From contig OX327704.1 of the NCBI GenBank assembly GCA_946807835.1, positions 4,650,001-4,714,000 of the forward strand: a stretch of DNA of 64,000 bases. The letters are read 5' to 3'. The stretch's first letter is position 1, and every line of letters starts with the position of its first letter. The notes under the pieces are model-generated. The model saw only the letters and a list, made by a program, of their open reading frames with translations. It had not been told where the DNA came from and did no database searches. The stretch is from Ailanthus altissimus. Lineage: Eukaryota > Streptophyta > Magnoliopsida > Sapindales > Simaroubaceae. Made by a program: the position numbers and the translations under genes. Positions 10,640 to 21,900 of the stretch are shown here, one piece after another.

Positions 10640-11400
10640 TCTAAGTGGATTGACAAAATTTTTGAGTTCTAAGCCCGATGTATCATTGAGCAACAAAAAC
10701 TAGAAATCACTGTCACAGAAGTGATTTAAAGAGCAATTGCTTGATTTCAAGGTATCTTAAAATAATGGTTTCATCACCTTGGCGAGTACAGACAAATGAT
10801 CATTCAGCAGGCCACCACTGTAGAGCAATTTATAGGTTTTATTTTCACAGAATTCATTAAAGAAGAAGTATATTTCACAGATAAAGCTAAAGAAGAATTC
10901 TTTAAGATGAAACACTGCTCATTTAAACGTAAGGATTTGGAATTACATTAACAAAAAGCTGTGACAAGGTATTATGTCTTTGGAATTGATGACCAAAACC
11001 TTAAACAAGCCTATCTCAATTCAGTCCCAGAACCACTTGGTAAAGAGGTCTTAAGACTTATTGAAGCAAAGGGTTACACACTGATCAATGCCATACTTGG
11101 TGCGATACAACAATCGATCCTTACAACCCCAGACAAATTATGTGTAAGGCATAAATTCTTTAAGAAATTTAATAAGACGGGAACAAAAATCCAAAAAGCA
11201 TATGCTCGTCTTGATCTTCTTATTAAATGTCCAAAGAATGAATGTTACTGTTCATCCCACAAAAAGAAGAAACACCATAGGAAGTTTCGTTTCACAAAGA
11301 AACCAAGGAGACGATACTTCAAAAGAAAATCTACTTCAGCAAAAAATCAAGTTAATGTTTCACTTGTAAAAGAAAGGTCATTTTGCAAAACATTGTCCAG
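10640..11400 (+). pseudogene. EPRV1 coat-protein region with CCHC knuckle
   Basis: A long open piece (10961-11470) follows a stop-interrupted upstream part in a related frame. It contains a Lys/Arg-rich block (about 11255-11325) and then a CX2CX4HX4C zinc knuckle at about 11356-11396. The knuckle is split by a single-base frameshift, so its two halves lie in different frames. A basic block followed by a CCHC knuckle at the coat-protein C-terminus is characteristic of pararetrovirus polyproteins and would bind the genome during packaging. Confidence 0.7.
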
Positions 11401-11408
11401 AAAAGCCT

Positions 11409-12046
11409 TTGAAAAAGAAAGTTCTCTCTTACATCACAACCATTTTCCAAAATCATCCAAAAGATCATGATTTAGAATATTTGTTTTCTGAACAGAGTGA
11501 ACCTGATAATGATACCCTTTTTACTATCTTCTTGTTAGACTCCTCAAACACTGTATCCATCCTTAAATCCCTTTATATTCAACCTATCAAAACATACCCT
11601 GCACAACACATTTCAACCGTCATTTCAGTTTTTATGGTCGAACTAAAAATCTTTCCATCCAAGTATGACAATCCTATCCAAGTTTTAGAATTGTTCAATA
11701 CTAGTGCAGTAGCATCCATTCTAAACCATTGCATTCTCCCACCAAAATACTGGAAACCCTACAACCAAACTTTTTGTGCAGTCAATGATCAACTTTTCAC
11801 TATGACATGATCAATAAAACAGTGTATCTTGAATTTTTCCCAAGCCTCAAAATCACTCATAAACTCTTTGGATCAGATCTCTTCAGTAAAGACATTATTA
11901 TCGAATTTGAACTTATTCAAAAACTCTTAGAAAAAAAGTCCAAACCAGGCTCAATGGGCTTAAATTCAAGGATTACTTTCTCCTTTGGTCACAAGTGCCC
12001 AACTACTTTTTCTTTTACCTATTTAACCCAGTTTTCCAATAGTTAA
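11409..12046 (+). pseudogene. EPRV1 aspartic protease region
   Basis: Two adjacent open pieces (11409-11810 and 11807-12046) in overlapping frames. The protease-like core is LFNTSAVASIL at about 11690-11725, where the D(T/S)G catalytic motif reads NTS, so the catalytic Asp is lost. In this virus family the domain sits between coat protein and reverse transcriptase and processes the polyprotein. The call depends on position as much as on sequence. Confidence 0.5.
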
Positions 12047-12189
12047 AAGCCAATTAGCAGCCAACAATCATACTGAATTTCTTTTAAAGTGTCCCAATCA
12101 TTTATGGACAAACCTAGCCTTCTTTGTTACCATTCCTTTTAAAAAAAGTGTTGATGTTAACCTTACTAAAGCCAGTCATCCGTGTATGA

Positions 12190-12910
12190 ACCCAGATCAC
12201 TTACAATTAGCCCTAAGTAAGTTAACCCAGTTATTGCATGAAAGACTTATAGAGCTTACATCTTTCTAATGGGCCTGTTAAGCCATTTACGTCAATAAAC
12301 GAAGTGAAAAAATTAGAGGAAAATCCTAATTGGTGATTAACTATCAGCCTTTAAACTATTTCCTCCAGGATGACAAATTTTCATTACCCAATAAACCTGC
12401 CTTATTTTCAAAAATTGCTCAAGCAAAATTGTTTTAATATTCGATCTCAAATCAGGATTTTGACAACTTGGCATCCACTTAGATGATAGAACCAAAAGAG
12501 CTTTTTGTACACTAACCCATCATTATCAGTGGACTGTTATGCCTTTTGGTTTAAAAATAGCTCCGTCTCTGTTTCAAAAACCTATGATGAAAGTCTTTGA
12601 CCTTATCTAGCATAGTGTATTGATTTATATTGATGACATCTTATTATTCTTAGTTAATGCAGATTCACACTACAAACTTTTATTGCAGTTTGGAACCTTA
12701 CTACAATAGGATGACATTATAATTTCACCCATTAAATGCCAAGTGGGCCACCATGAAATTGATTTCCTCGATATGCATATTCAAGATGGCGCATATGCTT
12801 TACAGCCCCATATTGTTAGCCAACTCCTCACTTTTCCCGACTCACAGCTCATTAAAATACAACTACAACAATTCCTCGACATCATCAATTATATGGCCGA
12901 CTTTATTCCA
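12190..12910 (+). pseudogene. EPRV1 reverse transcriptase region
   Basis: Stop- and frameshift-laden but clear. It shows an INYQPLN-like block as VINYQPLN (about 12332), a KSGFWQL-like block around 12440-12475, MPFGLK near 12540, and the catalytic YIDDILLF at 12626-12649 with both Asp residues kept. The thumb continues into 12743-13102 with HHEIDFLDMHI and LQPHIV, typical of pararetroviral RT. At least four in-frame stops are present. Confidence 0.75.
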
Positions 12911-13059
12911 AAGTTAGCCCATGTGACAAAGCCACTTTTATTCTATGCTAAAGAAAAACTACCCCTCTTGAACAAAAAACCAAACTATAGCTGTCAAAAC
13001 ACTAAAGAAACTTGTAATAACTTTCTCATTGACAGATCCCCTTTGATAGACGCAAAATC

Positions 13060-13440
13060 ATTCAGACAGATGCTAGTAATCTTTATGGGGGTGCTATTCT
13101 GATTGAAGAAAAAAAGAAAAAAAGAAAAATATGTGGATACAAAAGTGGAGCCTTTTCCAACTTAAAACCCATTATTACAACATATTCAAGAAAGTTTTAG
13201 CTGTTAAGCATGCCATTGAAAAATTTAAGTTCCACCTCATAGACACCAATTTTTGATTGAGCTCGACATGTCTTCTTTTTTCAAGATGCTTGAATTTAAA
13301 CAAAAATGAATCCCCAATCAGCAGCTGCTCAGATGGCAACAATGGTTTGCTAACTATTCCTTTGAAGTTAAACACCTTAAAGGAAAAGACAATGTTTTGA
13401 TAAATTTCCTCTCAAGAAACCCTATAAATACACACGACCC
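13060..13440 (+). pseudogene. EPRV1 RNase H region
   Basis: Follows RT directly. YGGAILIEEKKK marks the first RNase H block, and VKHLKGKDNVLINFLSR (about 13366-13420) the last, where the usual AD.LSR reads INFLSR, so the terminal catalytic Asp region is altered. Stops occur between the blocks. Confidence 0.65.
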
Positions 13441-14640
13441 ACAAAATCGAATCACAGAAGTCCCTACAAAATAATCTTAGATTTTCACCATTTTCACTAT
13501 AAATACCATTACTATAAATCCACTTGCAACACCTGTTCTCCTTGAACTCATAGACCTTCTCAAAACCAGGACCTTACACATCCATGCCCCTAGTCTCATC
13601 AAATTTTATGCTGAACATGCTGCCCTAGAAAAAGGATCGACTGTATTAGGCGGTTTGAATTTTCACCTTGAATACCCTTTGTTTAACCTTTTTAGTTTCG
13701 ATCCTCCTCACACATGGTTCGATCCAGCCTTGTATATGCTCTGGTATTTACTAAACTTATATATCATTGCCATTTAATTCTCTATTCTCAGAATGAAAGA
13801 ATGGCTTCGTACTCAACCAAATCCAAATCACCAAGTAGCCAAATTCCTACAATGGTTTCACTTTCTTTCCTAGTGGTATCATAAGGTTGCTTGTCTTTTG
13901 AATAGACAGTCCCAGTTCTCACAAAAATTCCTGAAAATTATTCTTTTCTTTCAACGAAAAGGTATAATAATATCTGATACAAAAATTTAATATTATCCTA
14001 CTATTGAAAAAATATTTTATTCTTTCCTATTCCCTAAAAAATAGTGTTAAAGAACACAGAGTGGAATTAGGATATTATAAAAAACACCTGTTGAGAAGAA
14101 CCATACAATCCCTCCATTTGTTTGGATATCTGCAGAAGACCAAACCCATGGGAAGTCATCCCAAAAGAAATCAAAAAACCTATCCAAAGTGCCATCTCAA
14201 ATTATGACAATAGGAAAAAGAAAAACCAATGTACAACACACCCGAGTCACCAACTACACTCAACACCATCACTCAACGAGTCTTCTATATGACAAAAGAT
14301 ACTTAGACCCAAACTTTTTTTCACAACCACAAATGCCCCACCAAAGTTCAACATCAATGACTTAGCAACCTAATCTTACTCTCTTCTTATTTCAAGATGT
14401 CCAGCCCGTACCAACTGATAGTGAAATCCAACACGAAATCACAAATGTCATCCAGATAACAAAAGACCCAAACCCAGTGTCTAGTTAATTATTGACTCCC
14501 TTGTATACCCAGTTAGAGCCATCAGACGTATGGGACCCAATTAATAAATGGGGTGCTAGTGTTGACAAGCACTACTCTCACGGATACGACAGCGACAACA
14601 GTGATTGGTCTCCTATTAGTGTGTAACCCATGTGAAGAAT
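13440..14640 (+). pseudogene. EPRV1 3' region downstream of RNase H
   Basis: About 1.2 kb with several frames that stay open for 60-100 codons and a composition like the viral part upstream (Pro/His/Gln-rich, ending in an Asp/Ser-rich stretch DPINKWGASVDKHYSHGYDS before a stop near 14626). Its place corresponds to the C-terminal polyprotein or a downstream ORF of caulimovirids. No function can be named. Confidence 0.45.
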
Positions 14641-14841
14641 GTACTTTTCTACCAAACGCTACCTTTCAAATAGGCAATGTTTAATTATTAAAGTGTGTTA
14701 GCGTGCTTTGTTTACTTTTCGAGTATACTTTATCTGTTGGCCTGCGTGCCACGTTTGCATAATAATATTAGTGTGCCTTAGTTTGCTAGGATTTAGACAA
14801 GTGTCCATAATGGGATCCATCTATAAGTGATATTCCTTCCT

Positions 14842-14850
14842 TATATAAAA
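14842..14850 (+). promoter_or_regulatory. EPRV1 pararetroviral TATA box
   Basis: TATATAAAA stands about 215 bp after the last viral stop, preceded by a mixed-composition region that differs from the surrounding AT-rich DNA. An AATAAA lies about 50 bp downstream. Caulimovirids place their pregenomic promoter and the poly(A) signal this close together. Inference from arrangement. Confidence 0.5.
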
Positions 14851-14892
14851 AGGTTTAACTTCAGCTTGTAATCATCAAGAGAAAAATTCATA

Positions 14893-14898
14893 AATAAA
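14893..14898 (+). terminator. EPRV1 poly(A) signal AATAAA
   Basis: AATAAA about 50 bp downstream of the TATA box, the expected position in a terminally redundant pararetroviral transcript, where the signal is bypassed on the first pass. Confidence 0.45.
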
Positions 14899-15086
14899 AA
14901 GAAAGCTATGTCTTCTCTAAATTGCTAAGACCCTCTAATTCTCAAAGTAAGTTTAAATATAGGATAGTTTAACTGAACTCTTAAAAAGAAAAAGAAAAGT
15001 ATGCTCTGTAATTGCCTCATCGAAAATCTTCTGCATCGGAAATTCAAAAATTTATCTAAATCATAGCTTCGATCCAAAAAGGGGGT

Positions 15087-15098
15087 TGTTATCAGACC
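15087..15098 (+). other. EPRV1 putative tRNA-Met primer-binding site
   Basis: TGTTATCAGACC matches 10 of 12 bases of the initiator-Met primer site TGGTATCAGAGC and lies about 245 bp after the TATA box, as expected for minus-strand DNA priming in Caulimoviridae. Viral similarity stops about here. Confidence 0.45.
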
Positions 15099-15100
15099 TC

Positions 15101-16034
15101 AACATAGTACGTCCCGTCATACGCAAAAGGCCGACAAAGCGCAGAAGCTTGAGGCTGATATTAACCTCCTAGATAATTAATTAAAACGTCATTAATACTA
15201 TATTTGAATTCGAAACCTATTTGTTCTTAATGTAAAAATTATGTTATAAATTTTAAATATTAACTAATTATAATAACTACCTCCAATGAATAATTGTGAT
15301 AACTATCAAAGTGGATAATTGCCACCGAATAAGCCTCTAGCTCGATAACAGTTAATAACTATCAATAAATCTTCAATTAAATAATTATTAATAATTGTTT
15401 CTGAAAATTGAAGAAAAAAAATAAAATTCTCCTAACTTTTACCAAAATTCAAATGACTTTATTATTGGGGCAAGCATATAAATGCAATAATATTTGAATT
15501 ATCATACAAATTTATGAAGCTTAAAATTAAGAAGTGAAAGATTAAAATTAGAAAAAAGAAAATGAATTGCACTTGTTTAAATAACCTCGTAATAAAAAGT
15601 TTGTAATGTATTTTTTTACTGAATGCAAATCTTAAGTTTGATTTTCTCTTAAAAATAAAATAAAATAATGGTTAAAAATATTAATTTGTATAAAGATTTT
15701 TTTACACATTCTATTTTTTACACATTCTATTAACTTTGTAACAATACAATTACGTGTCACCAATAACACCAAATGCCTTAAATGCACAATATAGCTCAAT
15801 CTTCACAATGCATGGGTCTTGTCAGCCACCGCCGTAAAAGAAAATAAAAACCCAAAAACAAAAGAGGGAGTATTTTGAAAAGAATGATGAACACATTTTT
15901 AGATCTATCCGTTTTAATATCTGATATTATCTCATCCCATTACTTAATTTGAAAACATATGTGATCCTAAATAAAATTAGAGAATAACAGCCATACACGC
16001 AATTAAATACTTGTCCTAAACGTCTTCAAATAAT
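15101..16034. other. AT-rich intergenic stretch
   Basis: No frame, RNA gene or repeat border recognised. A direct repeat of CACATTCTATT occurs at about 15706 and 15720. It separates EPRV1 from repeat copy B and could contain unrecognised viral leader sequence at its left end. Confidence 0.4.
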
Positions 16035-17345
16035 AGCTTTACTTCTTTCAATTATTGAGAGGTAATTATTTTATAATTAGATAAAAGTTTAAATTTTAAT
16101 AAAAGTTAAGACAGTTTTATTTTCTTTAACTGTTGAAAGGTAATTATTTATTATTAAGTAATTTCTGCAGAGGTTAAGACAGTTTTATTTCTTTCTATTA
16201 TTGAGAATAGTTATCACATTATTAGGCAAGGGCTCAAACTCTCGTATAGGTTAAAACAGTTTTATTTCCTCTAATTATTAAAAATTAGTTATTTAATTAT
16301 TAGACATTAGTTATTGACAACTATTATAATTAGTTGACCGTTGAATTATAATATTAAAAAGTAATTATTCAGTTGTTAAAGCATAAGTTATTGACAACGA
16401 TTATAATTAGTTGATTTTTAAATTATAATATTAAGAGGTAGTTATTTAATTGTTAGGTATCAGTAAATTGAAAAAAAAAAAAAAAAAAACCCACTAATAT
16501 AACGGTTGCATTCATATTCTGACCCAACCTTGAATTGGATTGGAAATCACCTGTGGGTGCTCAGTTTGGGTCCAAGCACAAAGTCCAGCAAACATTGCAC
16601 TGCTTTACTTCAATGATTTGTGCTTCTTAGATTTTTTAATGAAACTAGCATTTAATTGTTTCTTTTTTGGTTGTTTATTTTAACTCATTATCATCTCCCC
16701 CACCTAAGTAACAATCATAAATTTTTAATTTAATTTATTTGCAAAACCATAATTTTTTTTTGAGAAATAAACAACTTTCAAACAAAATTAATTCCAACTC
16801 AACATAGCATTCATAACCATATTCTGATGTATAACATCATACTGCCATATACTTAGTAATTATTTTTTATGCTAAAAATTGATATGAGAGATTGAATAAA
16901 AGAAAATGGTTTAGATTTTTTTGGTGGTTTTCAACACCTCGAATTTGTACTAGAGATATGGGAAATGTCGAACGTTTGCTTCTGAGTACAAGTTATAATT
17001 CAAGGGTCGGGCAACAAGTATGAGCAGGGAAAAGTTAAAAAAAAGGTTCATTATAAGGTCTAGTATCTAAGTGAGATAGATAACAAGGTGCTAACAAATT
17101 TATGGGGGTTGAATGTAAAGGAGATATGCTCAAAGTCTTTGGGGGATTTGACCACCAAGGGGTTGGCAGATTCCTTATGTTATGGTGGATATATTGGCTA
17201 ATCCCACAAAGGTCCTCCAACGCTCAAATTAGCAGAGAACTCTTTAGATTAGAAAGGTGTGAGAAATCATGAGCTTGATGATATTATGAAAAAGGAATAG
17301 GATAATATTGCGCTTGCATATAAAAAGGAGGTAAAAGATGATTAA
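16035..17345 (+). repeat. Unknown repeat unit, copy B
   Basis: Direct copy of unit A on the far side of EPRV1, including the tandem array (16055-16460), the GGAAATCACCTGTGGGTGCT block at about 16541-16560 and the part shared with copy C. Relative to A it lacks about 68 bp between two GATATA strings near 17187, a deletion between short direct repeats. It keeps the AGTATCTAAGTGAGATAGAT piece that A lost, and the unfilled site of the solo LTR found in C. Confidence 0.75.
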
Positions 17346-17509
17346 CACGTAGCAAGAATGAAAATACAGGAGGAATTTCTTTAATTGACAAGAGGAATCC
17401 CACTGAATTTTATCCCTAAGTATTTGAAGAATGATGGTTTCTTTTGGAAGGGCGCTCTATCTCTCAAGAACAATGTTCTAATTTATAGTGGTTTTCTACT
17501 GTGGTTTCA
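17346..17509 (+). other. Unassigned segment between repeat B and Copia fragment
   Basis: A frame from 17385 is open for 63 codons but crosses the junction into Copia sequence near 17510, so it is not a gene. Its origin is unknown. Confidence 0.4.
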
Positions 17510-17665
17510 TAGGATTGGTATCTATGTGTTGAAACAATTGAAAACAATCGAGCAATGGGCCAAGGTTTGGCCATAAAAGAAGCAAACCCATCAGTCCAAG
17601 CTTTGCTGCGTCAGAACAGAAACAGAGCAGTGGTATAGCTAGAATCTCAGTAAATGGTAGCTGCA

Positions 17666-18515
17666 AGGGCGGTAGAATTCTTTACGGAGGAGCTAGAGCT
17701 TTATGGAGACTCGTCTCAAATAAAGTGTAATTTTAGTTACATTTTAATATTTATTTGCTAGGATGAGTTTGAATACATAATTTAAATTTAAATTAAATTC
17801 AAGTTTAAATTAGAGATAAATTGATTTCTTCAAACTAACCCAAAATATTTGATTTAAAAAAATTTAGTGTAAAATAAATTTATTTATAATAAAAATTAAA
17901 GTTGATTACGTGCTAAATTTGAAAGTATAAAATTTACTTATATTATATTTTTAAATTTTTTAAATTTAAATTTTTTTATTTAAATTTTTTTTCTTTTTTA
18001 ATTATGTTTAATATTAGATATTTGCTTCTAAATTGGAGTAAACTCATTTGTTAAAAGAAATAAAAAAAATAAAAAAAAGAGATAAATGATTTTATTATCA
18101 TTCTTAGTTTCTTAATCATCACTTATCTAATTCAAAATTTATTTTACTTTGTGTTATAGATGACAAAGTTCAAAGAAACTATTAATATTGTAATTTTAGA
18201 ATTTTAATTCATATTATTAATTTTTAAATTTGGTAGTTAAAGACTTGAAAATTCGATTTTGTTTATATTTTCATGTGATATTTATATATATTTTTTGGTT
18301 TATTATGATTGTACGGGGTAAGAGATTATTTCACAAATTAAATTGGTACAAATAAAAGACTATTTATGAATTTTTTTTTTAAAAATAGTGGATATCTCAT
18401 ACCTCAAACTCAAATTACATATATCAAGTATAGAATGGAAATGTAAATTTTCACACCATTCGAATATGAGAATAAAAATTGTGATCCCAACTTTAACCCA
18501 CCCCATTACCACCCC
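17666..18515. mobile_element. hAT-like non-autonomous element, 850 bp, 8-bp target duplication
   Basis: Starts AGGGCGGTA and ends TACCACCCC, inverted apart from transitions. Flanked by TAGCTGCA (17658-17665) and TAATTGCA (18516-18523). The related Copia copy near 56743-56750 has the unfilled site, TAGTTGCA running straight into CCAGGACC, matching CCAAGACC here. The right part (ACCCACCCCATTACCACCCC) is the familiar GGGGTGGTAATGGGGTGGGT end of plant hAT-type elements. No transposase. Confidence 0.75.
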
Positions 18516-18631
18516 TAATTGCACCAAGACCAAACCATACGAGGCAAGTATATTAGCATTGAAAACAATTGAGGGAGACTTATTATTGTCCTGGCATAAT
18601 CTAAATGAAGATGCAACGAGGGATGATTAAA

Positions 18632-18947
18632 TGGCAAAGATCAAAGGCAGTACAAATTGAAATCCTTAAAGATAGGGCAGTGTTTGTTATTCATGTATAG
18701 ATAAATAATTGTAAATATTTGTGTGTACATATATATATATATATATATATTAAGCATTGTTGCACACTGAATGTATTCACTGCTACATTGAAAAATATTC
18801 AATACAATTCATTTCAATATTCAAAAGCAATAGCTTTTAACTCTATATGTCATGTATTATGGTTTTTATATTGCATTCATACTTTATCCTATGGTAATAC
18901 TATTAGACATTTTGAGTTATTTATTCTCTTAAAATATTACTTTTAAT
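18632..18947 (+). repeat. LTR of Copia copy A
   Basis: Starts TGGCAAAGATCAAAGGCAG just after a worn polypurine tract (GAGGGATGATTAAA) and ends at the primer site. It aligns to the 3' LTR at 56869-57151/59440 through CAGTACAAATTGAAATCCTT, AAGCATTGTT, ATTATGGTTTTTATATTGCA and TTAGACATTTTG. An (AT)11 run is at 18729-18750. The right end has lost the canonical CA. Confidence 0.75.
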
Positions 18948-18948
18948 T

Positions 18949-18959
18949 TGGTATCAGAG
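18949..18959 (+). other. Copia copy A primer-binding site
   Basis: TGGTATCAGAG, complementary to initiator-Met tRNA as in most plant Copia elements, directly after the LTR. Confidence 0.85.
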
Positions 18960-18970
18960 TTATACTCGAA

Positions 18971-21900
18971 ATGGCATTAAGCTTTACAACACAAAATACA
19001 TCACTATCAAATCCTACCAACACAACTCAACAAAGTAGCATTCTACAAGCTCATTTATTTTCTTAACACCATTGAGCTCATCAATATAAATGATCTCTTA
19101 TAGAAGTCCTAAGTACTCCCAAGCATTAGAGAAAATGGTTTGATGTGGTTCATTGATGGGTAGACCATGTCTAAGACAACAAAATATCCATGTAGATGTT
19201 GATAACACTATCATTACAATAAAAAACCCTAAGTATCAGGTTTGGCTAAGACAAGACTAGAACTTGATGTCTTGGTTGCCGTCATTATTGTCAGAAAGGA
19301 TGCTGGGAGTAGTCATTGAGTGCTCAACCTCATACAGCTTCTAGACAACACTTGAAAGCCTCTTTGCCTTACACTCAAAGGCAAGAATTATCATCTAAAA
19401 GATCTCATTCAATCCACCAAGAAAGGGTATATGAGCATAACTCACTATTACATGAAGAGAAGGGATTAGTCGAAGCTCTAAGATATGGAGGATGTGTAGT
19501 AACATATAATGAACTAGTGGACTACATCCTAAGAGGTCTAGGAAATGTATATGATCCAGTGTATATAAATGTTTCCTTAAGGAGTGATAAACTTGTTGTC
19601 GTAGATCTAAGACACGTGGGTGTATACATGTGCTAGTGTGTTTATTGCCTAAATACGTGTCACATACGAATGTATACACGGCAGAAGCATTAAATATACA
19701 ATAAACACAATAAATAAAATATATTAATCACATTAATATATTAGAAGGCTTGAGAACTCACCTTAACATGTAACGTTATACACGTATTTTCTCAGAGTCC
19801 GCATAGAGACCAACTCGCGGGCAGTTCTAGTCACCAACATGGTGGACTTGGTGAACTAGAACAGCATAACCAGCACGAGATTAACTCTTAATCTCCAAAA
19901 TGACCGGGTGTATATTTTCATCATTTTCTCCAAAAGGATAAGAAAGAGAATTTGAAGCAATTCACAATTGCTCCAATTGGAAGCATAGAGAAAATGAAAC
20001 AATTTCATTTTCCCTATCTTTTTTTTTCTTCTCTTTTCCTTCTTCTTTCTTTTTCTTCTTCTCTATTTCTCTTCTCTTTCTCTCGGCCAAAATGGCCAAT
20101 ACACACTCACACGCCTTTTTCATTTCTCTCTCTCTCTTTATATATATATAAATATTAATATAATTTATTATATAATATAAATAATAATATAATAGGTGCA
20201 GACTATTTGGCACCCAAATATAATAATAATATATAAAATATTATATATTAAAATATAAAAATGAGAAAGAATGATTATTTAATAATTAAATAATCATTGT
20301 GTGAAATAATCATTTTGCCCCTCATAAATAGTTACAAAGTTTACTCTTAGTGGGTCTCACCAAATTTCACACTTAAGTAAACTTAACCGAGGGTCCACAA
20401 TGTACCACGTGTAATTATACAATTAGTAAATAATAATTATTGACTAATTATTGTATTTAACACTTAAATACAGACACGTATGCATTCCTATGGAAGTGAT
20501 GAATATTGCTGGATTAAACAATTTAACCCGGCACTTTACCTCAGTGCACAATGAGTACACTCTATATCTCGAGACTCCTTAGGTCCACGCCCGAATCGTC
20601 AAATGAAACTATTTCATGAGTCTGTGAGCAATGCCCCATATACACGTCACGGATATACAAATCAGCGCGTTGAACCATGCAAGTTGAGGTTACAATACAT
20701 ATGTATAGTCCTTCTATCATGATATCCTGGATGTGCGGGGATATAGATTATCACCGTCAAATCCCCTTATGCTCATCCATGTCCTATCTCCAGACTTGTA
20801 TCTCACTGAATAATATGTGCAAACTCTTTTGTCATATTGTTCTACCCTGGTGGAACTCTTTCCCGGAATGATTGCTTGTGGCCACAAGACTTTTTGAGAT
20901 ACAGTCTCAAAGTTTCTGGATATCTAAGCTGACGGATCCCATATCTCTACATACCAGACTCCATAAGCATTGGACCATACCCAGTGACACCCAGTGGTTA
21001 CACCATAAAAGGTCTGTGACATGCGTGAAGCCAAAGTATGATGGATCACTTACAAATCCACTGTGGCACTCAGGTCAAAGGACCACGTATACTACTCAAC
21101 TCGAGAGGACCCTCCATTGACGGCTTACATAAGGTATCTATCAGAGACCCTCGTTAGTCAGTTTCATATCTAGTCCTAACTAGATACCCATATGTCAATA
21201 CGAGCTCCAAGCTTACAGTCGGCTAGGAACAACCATCTATACCATATAGGTATGACATATGTTGATCTATACATAAAGGTAACCACCGACAGACCTACAT
21301 CGGTAGAAATAGATTAGGAATAATTATTTGAGAACATACTTACGTAACTTGCTTTTTTTGGCACCCGGATTGCAACTCTTACAACTATGCAGTTACTAGT
21401 ATATTTTCAGGTCTATGTCCTATTATAGACAAGGCTTCAACTCTTGGATTTGTTGAGTATTATAACCAACTAACACTTAACTGTGCTAACAATTAGCATT
21501 TATATCTTTGAGCGTAGCTAACTATGAGCCATTATCTAAACTCTTTTAGATCTGATCTAAACTCTTTTTGATCGTACAATGTCTGTAATGTTATATTGTA
21601 TAGTACCATATAAATGGGTATTAGTGATTTAATGGGAATGTACACTTGTATAAATACACAAGTATATGTATATTCAGGGATGGCACGTAAGCACAGACCC
21701 TAACAAAACTTTCATTGGCTGAAGTATGCATTATTGTTAAATCAAGGGCACAAACTTGAGCAAAATGCAAGTGAAGACATTTATGAAACTCCAACTAATT
21801 TTAATGCAATCTTTGCATGATCAAAATAGAAGAACAAATGGAATGGAAAAGGTTAAAGGAAGTAAACATTTTAACACTCACCCTCAAAACAGTGGACCAT

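Larger units (their letters stand above)
10560..15100 (+). mobile_element. Endogenous pararetrovirus EPRV1 (Caulimoviridae), degenerate
   Basis: A colinear but broken plant pararetrovirus: coat-protein region with zinc knuckle, aspartic protease, reverse transcriptase, RNase H, a 3' region, then a TATA box, an AATAAA signal and a tRNA-Met-like primer site. This order, with no integrase and no LTRs, is that of Caulimoviridae and separates it from Gypsy elements. The movement-protein part is not seen, so it is a partial genome opened near the primer site. Frames are interrupted by many stops and frameshifts; nothing is expressible as is. It lies between repeat copies A and B. The genus is not assigned. 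Confidence 0.8.

Noticed and set aside
19395..19679. 94-codon minus-strand frame
   Set aside because: It crosses the border between Copia gag and the inserted LTR-like element, so it is a chance fusion.
19952..20213. Frames of 68 and 83 codons in a pyrimidine/purine-rich block
   Set aside because: Low-complexity CT/GA sequence inside a solo-LTR-like element; the equivalent frame in copy 2 (25770-25955) is different.
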